In this document: piece after piece, positions 1 to 7,218 of the stretch
Layout: the number at the start of each line of letters is the position of its first letter
Position numbering within the stretch: the stretch's first letter is position 1
From: a virus
Strand: one strand, 5' to 3'
DNA length: 42,066 bases
IMG/VR virus record: IMGVR_UViG_3300044655_001966
Coordinates: 1-42,066 of that record
The notes under the pieces: model-generated
Seen by the model: the letters and a program-made list of their open reading frames with translations, nothing else
What the model was told of the DNA's origin: nothing
The model's database searches: none
Made by a program: the position numbers and the translations under genes

Positions 1-1
1 G

Positions 2-937
2 ACAGCACATTTTAATTTGGCCGTGAGCTATTTGTTGAGTGGCGACTATCAGCGTGGTTGGCCTGCCTATGAGTCACGCTGGAACTATGAGCATCTAGCA
101 GGATCCGAACCCAAACTAAGTCAACCACGCTGGCGTGGAGAAGATCTCAAAGACAAGACTATTCTTGTGGTGGGCGAGCAAGGTCACGGTGATTGTATTC
201 AGTTTGTGAGATTTGTTTACAATCTACACCTGATGGGTGCCCGGGTCAAACTGCAAGTCACAGACGGGTTGATTCCATTGCTTAACACCAGCGACATCAT
301 TGAGCAGGTTGCTGGCTATGATGCTGACATGGGTGAATTTGATTACTGGGTTCCTATCATGAGTATTCCTGGTATTCTTGGCGTCACGCTAGACAACTTG
401 CCCCGGATTCAAAGTTACATGAACGCCAATCCGGTGTTGATGAAACAATGGCAGGATCGCCTAGGACCTAAATACAAAATGCGTGTGGGAATTTCCTGGA
501 GTGGTCGCAGAGACGCCTGGCTCAATCAACACAAAGGTGTGCCGTTTGATCAAGTGCTGTCCATGATTCAGAGTCACCCCGAATATGAATGGATTAGTCT
601 ACAAGTGGATGCCACTCCTGACGAAACACAAGCATTAGCAGACGCTGGTCTCAGACTTTGGCCTGGGTCAATTAGCAGTTTCGCCGACACGGCTGCCTTG
701 ATGATGCACTTAGATGTTGTTGTTAGTGTAGATACTGCTATCACTCATTTGGCAGGTGCGTTAGGTCGTCCAGTATGGGTCATGCTCAATGCTTTTGCCA
801 CAGACTGGCGTTGGTTATTAGACAGAGATTCTAGTCCTTGGTACTCTAGTGCTAGGCTTTTTAGACAACCTACAAGAGGCGATTGGGCCAGTGTTACTAA
901 AAAAATTGTACAATATCTAGCCTGGTACAAAGTCTAG
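2..937 (+). CDS. TPR / GT9-like glycosyltransferase-type protein (5' partial)
   Basis: The reading frame is open from the left edge, so the gene begins before the window; the TTG at 17 is internal. The first visible residues (AHFNLAVSYLLSGDYQRGWP) match the last helix pair of bacterial TPR proteins that end in a glycosyltransferase-like domain. The rest resembles the C-terminal half of heptosyltransferase-type (GT9/GT41-like) folds: a first Rossmann-like segment (ILVVGEQGHGD, about residues 54-64), then the nucleotide-sugar side with VGISWSGR and the late VDTAITHLAGALGRPVWVML stretch. Such proteins are common in aquatic phages and may modify host surface or virion glycans, but the substrate cannot be read from sequence. 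It is convergent with the next gene, 21 nt away, and is the only + gene left of 10 kb. Confidence 0.7.
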   Translation, partial: TAHFNLAVSYLLSGDYQRGWPAYESRWNYEHLAGSEPKLSQPRWRGEDLKDKTILVVGEQGHGDCIQFVRFVYNLHLMGARVKLQVTDGLIPLLNTSDIIEQVAGYDADMGEFDYWVPIMSIPGILGVTLDNLPRIQSYMNANPVLMKQWQDRLGPKYKMRVGISWSGRRDAWLNQHKGVPFDQVLSMIQSHPEYEWISLQVDATPDETQALADAGLRLWPGSISSFADTAALMMHLDVVVSVDTAITHLAGALGRPVWVMLNAFATDWRWLLDRDSSPWYSSARLFRQPTRGDWASVTKKIVQYLAWYKV

Positions 938-958
938 ATATTGCATCGTTCTTGACAT

Positions 959-1225
959 TTAATTTAAATCCGTCCAGGTATTAGATATTCCGTTATAGCC
1001 ACGAAATTTACCTGTGGTGGTGTTGTAATATATAAGCCCAGCAACACCTGGTGGATCAGCTGCCAGGCCAGTTAACAACATAGTTGATGTTGATGTTGTG
1101 TTAACTGCTGCAATATTCCCTGCATTAACAATATTGCTATTGCTCAAATTGAGATTGTCCCCAGATGGAATTTCTTCAATTTGACTACTAGTAGAATTAA
1201 TAATCAATGGAAATCTATCAGCCAT
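959..1225 (-). CDS. Small virion/tail-fibre-like protein, 88 aa
   Basis: The N-terminus (MADRFPLIINSTSSQIEEIP) and the following SGDNLNLSNSNI segment match a leader recurring on tail-fibre and other structural proteins of T4-like aquatic phages. The C-terminal part (GLIYYNTTTGKFRGYNG, then W) is the 'new text, fit to a model' motif of phage fibre tips. Such proteins are usually virion parts, so a role as a decoration or short fibre protein is inferred. It lies just downstream of gp23 on the same strand, separated from it by a strong terminator, so it probably has its own promoter. A late-box-like octamer (CATAAGTA) sits 4 nt before the ATG and there is no clear Shine-Dalgarno sequence. Confidence 0.65.
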   Translation of the reverse strand: MADRFPLIINSTSSQIEEIPSGDNLNLSNSNIVNAGNIAAVNTTSTSTMLLTGLAADPPGVAGLIYYNTTTGKFRGYNGISNTWTDLN

Positions 1226-1229
1226 GTTA

Positions 1230-1237
1230 TACTTATG
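1230..1237 (-). promoter_or_regulatory. Candidate late-promoter box before the 88-aa gene
   Basis: On the - strand this reads CATAAGTA, two mismatches from the T4 late box TATAAATA. It lies 4 nt before the ATG at 1225 and downstream of a terminator, so some promoter is needed here. The match alone is weak; position is the main support. Confidence 0.3.
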
Positions 1238-1246
1238 TGTATAAAG

Positions 1247-1270
1247 AAAAAGCCCCTTGCGGGGCTTTTT
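1247..1270 (-). terminator. Intrinsic terminator after gp23
   Basis: A perfect 10-bp inverted repeat (AAAAAGCCCC / GGGGCTTTTT) with a 4-nt loop at 1257-1260. The GC core is flanked by A and T runs on both sides, so it can act in either direction. It sits 34 nt past the gp23 stop codon on the - strand and would end the head-operon transcript. Confidence 0.9.
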
Positions 1271-1303
1271 CGTACCTTCCCATCCCTGGGCTGGATTCTC
1301 TGA

Positions 1304-2500
1304 TTAGGAGAATGAAAGGTTAGACACAGCGATCTCGCCAACATAGTCACCAGCATTGCCGAAGCTTGATGCAGTGTTTGTCAACTCGATGTAACCATAA
1401 CGTGTCATGAATGACACGACTGGTTCGAATGTGCTTGGATCCAACACAACGCCTGAAGACATCAATGGAATGTATGGGCAGTAGAATGCTGGAGCGTCTG
1501 CTTCTGAAGAACCCTTGTAACCAACCAACACAGGTGTTGTGTCGCTTGCATAAGAGTCAACGAACACACGCATTGCGCCGTTCAATGTACCAACAAACTT
1601 GGTGTTTGTAGGTGCTTCGAATGTACCTTCTGTAGTACGTGCAAATGCGCTGGTTGTAGCAGATTGCAACACTGTCAAAGCAGCTGAAGAAACAACAGCG
1701 TAGTTACCAGCGCCACGACGTGTACGTTGGGCGATCAAGTTAGCAACACGGTTGATCAACACAGCCAATGCGGCGTGTTCGTCACCAACGAATGTAGCTG
1801 TACCTGAAACGGTAGCTTGGTTGTATGTGAACTCAGTTGCAGCCAATGAACGTAGACTCAAAAGAATCTCTTGGTCAATTTCAGCTGTAATTTCTTGAGC
1901 AAGTGCGGCCATGATTTCTGCTTCAACGTCAATACCATGCATGGCTTGTGCGTCTTGTGCAGATTCAAATGTCCAACGTGCTTGCAACTTGCGTGTGCGA
2001 GCTTCAACGGCTTGCTTCAAGATTTGCACAGAAATTTGCTTACCGCCAGTACCTTCCATAGTAGCTGTAGCGCCGCCTGTGTAGTTGGTAGCTGTGCTAG
2101 TTCCTTGTGGTACTGTAGAGTATGCTGTGGCAATTGTAAATGGGCTCAATGCTTCTTGACCAGCTGTTACAGAAGTAGCGGCTGCAGAAGTGTCTGTCAA
2201 GCTCTGTGCGTAACGTACACGCAGAGTGTGGATTTGACCCACTGGACCAGTCATTGGTTGTACACCAACCAACTCGTTAGCAATAACGGTTGGCATTACA
2301 CGACGGATAACTGGAAGAATCACACGGTTTAATGTTGCGATGTTACCAGCGGCTGTTGAACCAGAACTTGCGTTCTCTTTCAAATACTTACGAGTGTTTT
2401 CTAAGATAACACCCATGCTGTTGCGCTTTGAGCCGTTCAAACCTTCGAGCAATGCTTCTTTGGTCTCGCCCCAGCGGCTTTCTAATAGTTCTTGTGACAT
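1304..2500 (-). CDS. gp23: Major capsid protein gp23
   Basis: 398 aa. The conserved gp23 core is clear: a ValPro/Arg-rich helix then NELVGVQPMTGPVGQIHTLR (residues ~78-97), a central block around RTRKLQARWTFESAQD and HGIDVEAE, TRRGAGNYAVVSS, and a C-terminal VLVGYKG...FYCPYIPLM...FMTRYGY. It forms the hexamers of the icosahedral head. T4 gp23 is 521 aa, so this is a compact version. A gp21-type cleavage motif, Leu40-Lys-Glu42, precedes Asn-Ala-Ser-Ser-Gly, matching the LTE|A site of T4, so maturation after Glu42 is predicted. A GGAG Shine-Dalgarno precedes the ATG. It follows gp22 by 23 nt and is followed by a terminator. Confidence 0.95.
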   Translation of the reverse strand: MSQELLESRWGETKEALLEGLNGSKRNSMGVILENTRKYLKENASSGSTAAGNIATLNRVILPVIRRVMPTVIANELVGVQPMTGPVGQIHTLRVRYAQSLTDTSAAATSVTAGQEALSPFTIATAYSTVPQGTSTATNYTGGATATMEGTGGKQISVQILKQAVEARTRKLQARWTFESAQDAQAMHGIDVEAEIMAALAQEITAEIDQEILLSLRSLAATEFTYNQATVSGTATFVGDEHAALAVLINRVANLIAQRTRRGAGNYAVVSSAALTVLQSATTSAFARTTEGTFEAPTNTKFVGTLNGAMRVFVDSYASDTTPVLVGYKGSSEADAPAFYCPYIPLMSSGVVLDPSTFEPVVSFMTRYGYIELTNTASSFGNAGDYVGEIAVSNLSFS

Positions 2501-2520
2501 TTAAGTCTCCTAAAAATTAA

Positions 2521-2528
2521 TTTTTATA
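2521..2528 (-). promoter_or_regulatory. Candidate late promoter for gp23
   Basis: On the - strand this reads TATAAAAA, one mismatch from the T4 late box. It overlaps the gp22 stop and lies 20 nt before the gp23 ATG, leaving room for a start site and the GGAG ribosome site. A separate late promoter for the most abundant protein would be expected. Confidence 0.45.
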
Positions 2529-3612
2529 ACCCTGCCAGGCGTTTGAGGTCAATCACGTTACCGCGATCTTCCTGTTGACTACTTGGAACAGTTTTATCCC
2601 CAGTTGCTACGGAAACGTTTTCTGTGATCACTTTGGTGGCTTTCACAGAGCGGTCTTCCAACACGGCTGGTAGATACTTTTCGAAGGCGTTTTTCAGACG
2701 GCTTGTCTGGACGCTTTCCAGCAAATTACGCATGACTTCAGCTTTTTCCTGGTTTAGAGGACTCAGCAATTCTTGCATCAGGTCTTGACGCTGATTGCTT
2801 TCTTTGATCATACGTATTTCACGTTCTTTTGACTCAACAACAACTTTGGCGTGTTGTGAGATTTCAATGGCTTTCTTCAATTGCTTATTTTTGCCTTCTA
2901 GCATAGCGTAGAGCTTGCGGACTTCTGCTTTCTCATTCAAGTGAGTAGCACCAAATTCTGCGGCGTAGGCTTCAAAAATACGACGACCAAAGCTGTTCTC
3001 GCGAGCAACTTTGATATCCTCTTGCAACTGACCCAGTTCATCCCGGAGATGACGGCTAACAGCGTGACTCATTTTCTCTGCACTTTCTTTTACGAAACGT
3101 GTTTTGAGTGTTTCAAGTTTTGCGCGGGCTTCACGTACCAAGCGGACTTTTGTTTCCACTACGTCACGTTTGTCTGCGGCAAACTCTTGAATTTCACGAG
3201 CCAATGCATGCACCATGAAGTTTTCTAGCTTGGCTAGACCTTCTGTGTGCATCTTACGGTCTTTACGCAATTCGCCAATTTCTTCTGCAAGTTTTGAAAC
3301 CAAGAAGCCGTTAAACTTCTGTGCTGATTCTGTCATCTTGTGTTGGAACTTGACACGATCTTCTGCTAGTGATTGCTTTTCAGCAGCCACTGCTTGGATC
3401 TCTGCGGCCAAACCTTCTGTTACCATTTTATCCAGGGCTTCAACCATTACTGACTTATCATGTTCGTAGCGTCCTGCATACTCTTCTCTGAGTTCTGCAC
3501 GAGCCTGTTCACGAGCTTCACTTAACTTGGCTTCCCAAGCTTCTGTGATCTCTTGACGAGTTTCCTCGGTGATCAGGTTGCTATCTAACAATGGTTTGAT
3601 TGCATCTAACAT
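2524..3612 (-). CDS. gp22: Prohead core scaffold protein gp22
   Basis: 362 aa, highly charged and almost entirely predicted helix or coiled coil. It fits gp22, the internal scaffold around which gp23 assembles and which gp21 degrades during maturation. The family hallmark NSFGRRIFEAYAAEFGATHL lies near residues 206-225, and the C-terminal LKNAFEKYLPAVLE block is also gp22-like. Many Leu/Ile-x-Glu triplets could serve as gp21 cleavage sites. T4 gp22 is 269 aa, so this one is longer, as in other aquatic T4-like phages. A strong AAGGAG site precedes the ATG, 13 nt after gp21. The order gp21-gp22-gp23 is the T4 order. Confidence 0.9.
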   Translation of the reverse strand: MLDAIKPLLDSNLITEETRQEITEAWEAKLSEAREQARAELREEYAGRYEHDKSVMVEALDKMVTEGLAAEIQAVAAEKQSLAEDRVKFQHKMTESAQKFNGFLVSKLAEEIGELRKDRKMHTEGLAKLENFMVHALAREIQEFAADKRDVVETKVRLVREARAKLETLKTRFVKESAEKMSHAVSRHLRDELGQLQEDIKVARENSFGRRIFEAYAAEFGATHLNEKAEVRKLYAMLEGKNKQLKKAIEISQHAKVVVESKEREIRMIKESNQRQDLMQELLSPLNQEKAEVMRNLLESVQTSRLKNAFEKYLPAVLEDRSVKATKVITENVSVATGDKTVPSSQQEDRGNVIDLKRLAGL

Positions 3613-3625
3613 TTGTAGATTCTCC

Positions 3626-4261
3626 TTAGATCTTAAGTTCTCTAATGAGTTTTACAACTTCATTTTTGAGATACTTCTGCACTTTGTTGTCTTCGCCCGC
3701 TTCCTTGGCTACCTCTAACAGTCTATGTCCGTACTTCATGTTCATGAGACTTTCATATATTGCTTTAGGGTATGCATTTGGTGCGCTGGGTTGAGCAACC
3801 ACATCTATAGTGACTATTTCAAAGTCACTTACATGTCCTGTTCTGTCGTCAACGTTGCCGCTGCCACGACTTGAAACTCCAAGTTTAACACCAGATGTCA
3901 ACAAGGTCTTGATCAACTCGCCCATGGGGGTTGGTAAAATCTTGAGCTTGCCACATCCGGCTTCGCCATCCATCCACATACCTTCAACACTGTGACACAC
4001 ACGATCTAGATTAATTTTTAAATCATCTGGGTGATCCACTTCGCCTAATACTGAGTTACCTTCTTTAATCTGTTGATTAATCGTGTTAACTGCTTTGCTG
4101 ATTTCATGTAATGGGTAGACACGGTCATTTGCATTGCGCTTGTTGCCTTCAATACAAATGCCTTTCAAATAGAGGCTCTTACCGTGGCCATCCGGCCCAG
4201 ATTCTTCTAGAACCTGGATGTTGGCCTGATTAAAGGTAAGTTGTTCTCTTAGTGTTTTCAT
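3626..4261 (-). CDS. gp21: Prohead core protease gp21
   Basis: 211 aa from the ATG at 4261; an in-frame TTG at 4264 would add one residue. This is the serine protease that processes gp22, gp23 and other prohead proteins. Visible family motifs are the GEVDHP loop with catalytic His77 and the LGVSSRGSG segment with the catalytic Ser at 130/131, followed by DFEIVTIDVV. The N-terminal block YLKGICIEGNKRNANDRVYP is the usual S78-type protease start. The ATG falls 3 nt after the stop of the acidic core protein and lacks a strong ribosome site, so translational coupling is likely. Length matches T4 gp21 (212 aa). Confidence 0.93.
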   Translation of the reverse strand: MKTLREQLTFNQANIQVLEESGPDGHGKSLYLKGICIEGNKRNANDRVYPLHEISKAVNTINQQIKEGNSVLGEVDHPDDLKINLDRVCHSVEGMWMDGEAGCGKLKILPTPMGELIKTLLTSGVKLGVSSRGSGNVDDRTGHVSDFEIVTIDVVAQPSAPNAYPKAIYESLMNMKYGHRLLEVAKEAGEDNKVQKYLKNEVVKLIRELKI

Positions 4262-4264
4262 CAA

Positions 4265-5101
4265 TTAACCGCGAGCTACTGGGCTCTTTGTGTTAACACC
4301 GCTGGCTTGGCCTGTTGTAGGCTTGGTAGCTGGCTTTAAGTTTTGTGTGCCTTGAGCTGGTGTGTTACCAACTTTGCCAATCAAATCTTTTGTGTTGTTG
4401 CTGTATGCGCCGGCTGCATCGTGTTTGCCACCCATTTCACCACCAGCGTGTACTGGCTTGACTGAGTTGCCGATTGGGCCTTTAGCACCTGCATTAGCGG
4501 CTACTGTAGACTTCTTGTTAACGCCGCCTTCTTCAGAAGTCACTGGCTTTGGGGCTGCTTTAAGCGTCACAGCTTCCATCATGCCCATTTCTTCAGTGTC
4601 GTCCATTTCAATAGCGTCGCCGCCTTCATCAGGTCCAAAACCGTCGCCGTCGCCCATGTCATTGTCGCCCATTAGGTCTTCAAATTCGGCCATCAACTGG
4701 TCTAATTTGTCTTCTAGGTTGAGGATGTCATCTTTGGTAGCTGGCTCATCTCCGCCTTCGTCGTCCATACCGCCCATGTCACCAGCGTCGCCGTCGTCAT
4801 CGCCGCCAAAGTCTTCTTCGCCTTCCATGTTCATGTCAGACTGTTCTTCAGCTTCAACAGAGCGAATCAGGTTATCAGCAGGATCGCCGCCCATTTCGCC
4901 TTCTTCAATGTCTTCGGCTTCTTCAAGATCTTCGCCTTCTTCGATATCTTCAGCTTCTTCAAGATCTTCGGTGGCTTCTTCAGCCATCAAGTTCTCGTAA
5001 ATCTCACGACTTTTCTCCACGACGATATCATGGAAAAGCTCACGTGCTTTGCTTTCTTCATCATTGATCACGTATTCGATCAATTGTTCAAATTTGTTCA
5101 T
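4265..5101 (-). CDS. Acidic prohead core protein (gp67/gp68-like position)
   Basis: 278 aa. The first ~40 residues form a helix (FEQLIEYVINDEESKARELF) with HDIVVEKSREIYENLM, resembling the small core proteins encoded between gp20 and gp21 in T4-like phages. A Glu/Asp-rich region follows (about residues 42-170) with repeated EEAEDIEEGED-type units and a Gly/Asp/Met stretch. The C-terminal third is a Lys/Thr/Gly/Asn-rich disordered tail. Acidic core proteins occupy the prohead interior and are cleaved by gp21; assignment to gp67 or gp68 rests on position and composition. A good AGGAG precedes the ATG, with a late-box-like TGTAAATA further upstream. Confidence 0.65.
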   Translation of the reverse strand: MNKFEQLIEYVINDEESKARELFHDIVVEKSREIYENLMAEEATEDLEEAEDIEEGEDLEEAEDIEEGEMGGDPADNLIRSVEAEEQSDMNMEGEEDFGGDDDGDAGDMGGMDDEGGDEPATKDDILNLEDKLDQLMAEFEDLMGDNDMGDGDGFGPDEGGDAIEMDDTEEMGMMEAVTLKAAPKPVTSEEGGVNKKSTVAANAGAKGPIGNSVKPVHAGGEMGGKHDAAGAYSNNTKDLIGKVGNTPAQGTQNLKPATKPTTGQASGVNTKSPVARG

Positions 5102-5130
5102 AGAAAACTCCTGTAGGTAAAGTGTAATGT

Positions 5131-5138
5131 TATTTACA
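5131..5138 (-). promoter_or_regulatory. Candidate late promoter for the acidic core protein
   Basis: On the - strand this reads TGTAAATA, one mismatch from TATAAATA, 29 nt before the ATG at 5101 with an AGGAG site between. The octamer also lies within a 6-bp inverted repeat (GTGTAA / TTACAC, 5122-5139), so it could be part of an RNA hairpin instead. Confidence 0.35.
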
Positions 5139-5164
5139 CATCAGGAGAAAAACACGCGGTTTAT

Positions 5165-5184
5165 GAGGCCAAAAAGGCCATAAA
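5165..5184 (-). other. Small hairpin in the 73-aa/core-protein gap
   Basis: On the - strand a GGCC-TTTTT-GGCC stem-loop is extended by an interrupted TTTAT/ATAAA stem just after the 73-aa gene stop. It has no proper T run after it, so it may be an attenuator or mRNA-end stabiliser rather than a terminator. Confidence 0.35.
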
Positions 5185-5406
5185 TCACATGGCCGGTGCT
5201 TCAGGGGCAGGTGCATACTGCTGACGCACCAGTTTGAGTTTTTCTTTGTATTCTACCATACGCACATCATTCATTCGACGCAGTTTGTTGAGTTGCCGCA
5301 GGGTAAGGTGAGTTTTACGCAAATCACCCAATTCAAGTTGGCTGTTATCTTGCTCAAGGTCTTGATAGGCTTCAGGCTCTTTGTTGTAAAATTCGTTGAG
5401 TATCAT
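5185..5406 (-). CDS. Small protein downstream of portal, 73 aa
   Basis: A charged, mostly helical 73-residue protein with a central LRKTHLTLRQLNKLRRMNDV segment and a Pro/Ala tail. It starts 8 nt after the portal stop and is followed by the acidic core protein. T4-like phages often carry one or two small proteins in this interval, and short 'L..LNKLR.M.D.R..E' proteins beside gp20 recur in aquatic relatives. Function is not known. A prohead-core or portal-associated role is inferred from position only. Codon use and spacing agree with a real gene. Confidence 0.65.
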   Translation of the reverse strand: MILNEFYNKEPEAYQDLEQDNSQLELGDLRKTHLTLRQLNKLRRMNDVRMVEYKEKLKLVRQQYAPAPEAPAM

Positions 5407-5414
5407 GTTAATAT

Positions 5415-7199
5415 TTATGCAGCCGGGGCGCCTGCGCCGCCCACGCCTCCGGGTACTACAGGACCTGCAGGCCCGGCTCCCACTTCTGGTGCGCCTGGGG
5501 CTGCTGGTTCCATTTGGCCAATTTCTTCCCCAGTCTCAATATCAGTTTCCATAGCGCCAGGACTGATTCCCACTGATCGTAGATCACTGCCTGATGCTTC
5601 TATTGTGGGGTCTTCACGCTCTTCACGCCACTGCTCTTCGTTCTGTTTGATTTCTTCTTCAGTTAGACCCAAGAAACGTTCAAGCAAGAAACGCTTTGAC
5701 ATGTATGGTAGTGGTTCCATCTGCATAAACGCTTGAATACGTGTGTTATCCAGTTCGCTTTGACGGTAACTTGCAAAGTTTTGCGGTGCGTTAAAGCCTA
5801 TTGAGAACAGGCCTGAGTCAATGTTAAAGCCGCGCCACTTCAAGAACATCTTGAATTCGTCGTCTAGTTTCTGGGCAATTAAGGCCTGTAAACGCTCACA
5901 ATACTGGTTGAATCTGTACTCTTGTATAAGGGCCGTGCCTACTTTTCCGTCGCTTAAAGCACGGTCTGAGTCGTCAGGACCAGTGGGCAAATAGCTTGAT
6001 GGCACACGCAAACCACGGGCCATTTTGTTGTTAAAGTACTTTAAATCGTCAATTTCGCCTAGGTTTGAACCGCCTTGTAGTGTGTCAACACTAGAGCCAC
6101 GCCCATCAGCACCTTGGGGAAAGAAGTAGTCTTCGTTGATTGATAGAGGATTGTAACTGCTATCCATCATGTTTTGTCCGCCACCTGTGATGGTAGGGAT
6201 TCTACGTTGATGCATTTCGTTTTTCACACGTTCCACAAACTGCATGGCCAAGTGGCTGGGCATGTTGCCCACGTCAATTTTAAAAATTCTGCGCTCAGGA
6301 GCACGGCTCACACGATAGATAAGAATAGCGTCTTCCAGCAGTTCTTTCTGTTTGTAAACCTTGTAAATTTGTTCTAGGATACTGCGTCCAAACGGCCAAA
6401 ATACGTCTAATCCTTCGTTCAGGCTGCAATGCACCACATGTTTGGCATCCAGGGTGGCTTCGTTCATGGCATGCATGAATCTGCTGTTGCCCACACCGCC
6501 TCCGGCACCGCCGTTGGGCATGGTATAGTTTGATGATCCTGATATGGTGCCTGTTACAGGGTTGGTCATGTAGTCTGTGGTGGTCTTGGCTGCCACAGTC
6601 ATGTTCTGGAAGTTGGGGTTGATATCACGAATCACATACTGCTCAGGTCTCTTGCCTTCTGATTCGTTCACAATCACACGCATGACCTTGCTCATGTCCA
6701 CCCACATCATTTCAAAGTTTTCTGGATCACGAACAAAAATTTGATCACCGTACTTGATGGTATTGCGGAACAGTTTGAATATGCGCTGATCCAGTTTGTT
6801 TAGTTTGACCCACTGTTGCAGTTGTTTCTTGATGATACCAATCTCGTGATCAGTAGGCTTGTCGTTGTACTTGACGTCAAACGGTGTGCCGTTTGTTTCG
6901 TTCATTTGGGTGGAAAACTCAGCAATGATGTCCAAACAGGCATTGACTTCCGAGTCCATGTCCATGTTCTCATACTGATTGTAACGTTCCACACGATTAG
7001 GGTGACCTGAGTAAACTTCTGGCAGTCGGCTGGCATAGTTGCGAAACACAAAGTCTGCTTGTGCCGAAGCATTGCTGCCGTCGTTGCGAGGATAATTTGG
7101 CAAGCCAAATTGATTCTTGCCCGAGATTGGGCTCATCACGCCTGAATTGTCTGCGACTTTAAAGTACTTGCGCCACGAACCTTGTTGTTTATCTGCCAT
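5415..7199 (-). CDS. gp20: Portal vertex protein gp20
   Basis: 594 aa, close to T4 gp20 (524 aa) plus a Pro/Gly/Ala-rich tail. It forms the dodecameric ring through which DNA is packaged and to which the neck attaches. Recognisable gp20 features include RVERYNQYENMDMDSEVNAC and LDIIAEF near residues 66-95, a clip/wing region with YGDQIFV, the segment SLNEGLDVFWPFGRSILEQI, then APERRIFKIDVGNMP, and the strongly conserved YFFPQGADGRGSSVDTLQGG followed by GEIDDLKYFNNKM and LRVPSSYLP. The ATG at 7199 has no clear Shine-Dalgarno, but a GGTAAATA octamer lies 7 nt upstream. Next to it, where T4 places tube and sheath genes, is the tape measure. Confidence 0.95.
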   Translation of the reverse strand: MADKQQGSWRKYFKVADNSGVMSPISGKNQFGLPNYPRNDGSNASAQADFVFRNYASRLPEVYSGHPNRVERYNQYENMDMDSEVNACLDIIAEFSTQMNETNGTPFDVKYNDKPTDHEIGIIKKQLQQWVKLNKLDQRIFKLFRNTIKYGDQIFVRDPENFEMMWVDMSKVMRVIVNESEGKRPEQYVIRDINPNFQNMTVAAKTTTDYMTNPVTGTISGSSNYTMPNGGAGGGVGNSRFMHAMNEATLDAKHVVHCSLNEGLDVFWPFGRSILEQIYKVYKQKELLEDAILIYRVSRAPERRIFKIDVGNMPSHLAMQFVERVKNEMHQRRIPTITGGGQNMMDSSYNPLSINEDYFFPQGADGRGSSVDTLQGGSNLGEIDDLKYFNNKMARGLRVPSSYLPTGPDDSDRALSDGKVGTALIQEYRFNQYCERLQALIAQKLDDEFKMFLKWRGFNIDSGLFSIGFNAPQNFASYRQSELDNTRIQAFMQMEPLPYMSKRFLLERFLGLTEEEIKQNEEQWREEREDPTIEASGSDLRSVGISPGAMETDIETGEEIGQMEPAAPGAPEVGAGPAGPVVPGGVGGAGAPAA

Positions 7200-7206
7200 A
7201 GTTGTT

Positions 7207-7214
7207 TATTTACC
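7207..7214 (-). promoter_or_regulatory. Late-box-like octamer before portal
   Basis: On the - strand this reads GGTAAATA, two mismatches from TATAAATA, in the 19-nt gap between the tape-measure stop and the portal ATG. The same GTAAATAA core occurs before the genes at 5101 and 17169. No Shine-Dalgarno is seen. Confidence 0.3.
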
Positions 7215-7218
7215 GTGA

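Noticed and set aside
4362-5000. 212-aa Ser/Pro-rich + frame
   Set aside because: It is antisense to the Glu/Asp-rich core protein; composition is the complement of GAA/GAT codons.
5412-5419. CATAAATA (- strand) as a late promoter for the 73-aa gene
   Set aside because: It lies over the portal stop region only 5 nt before the ATG at 5406, inside coding sequence and with weaker context than the other boxes.
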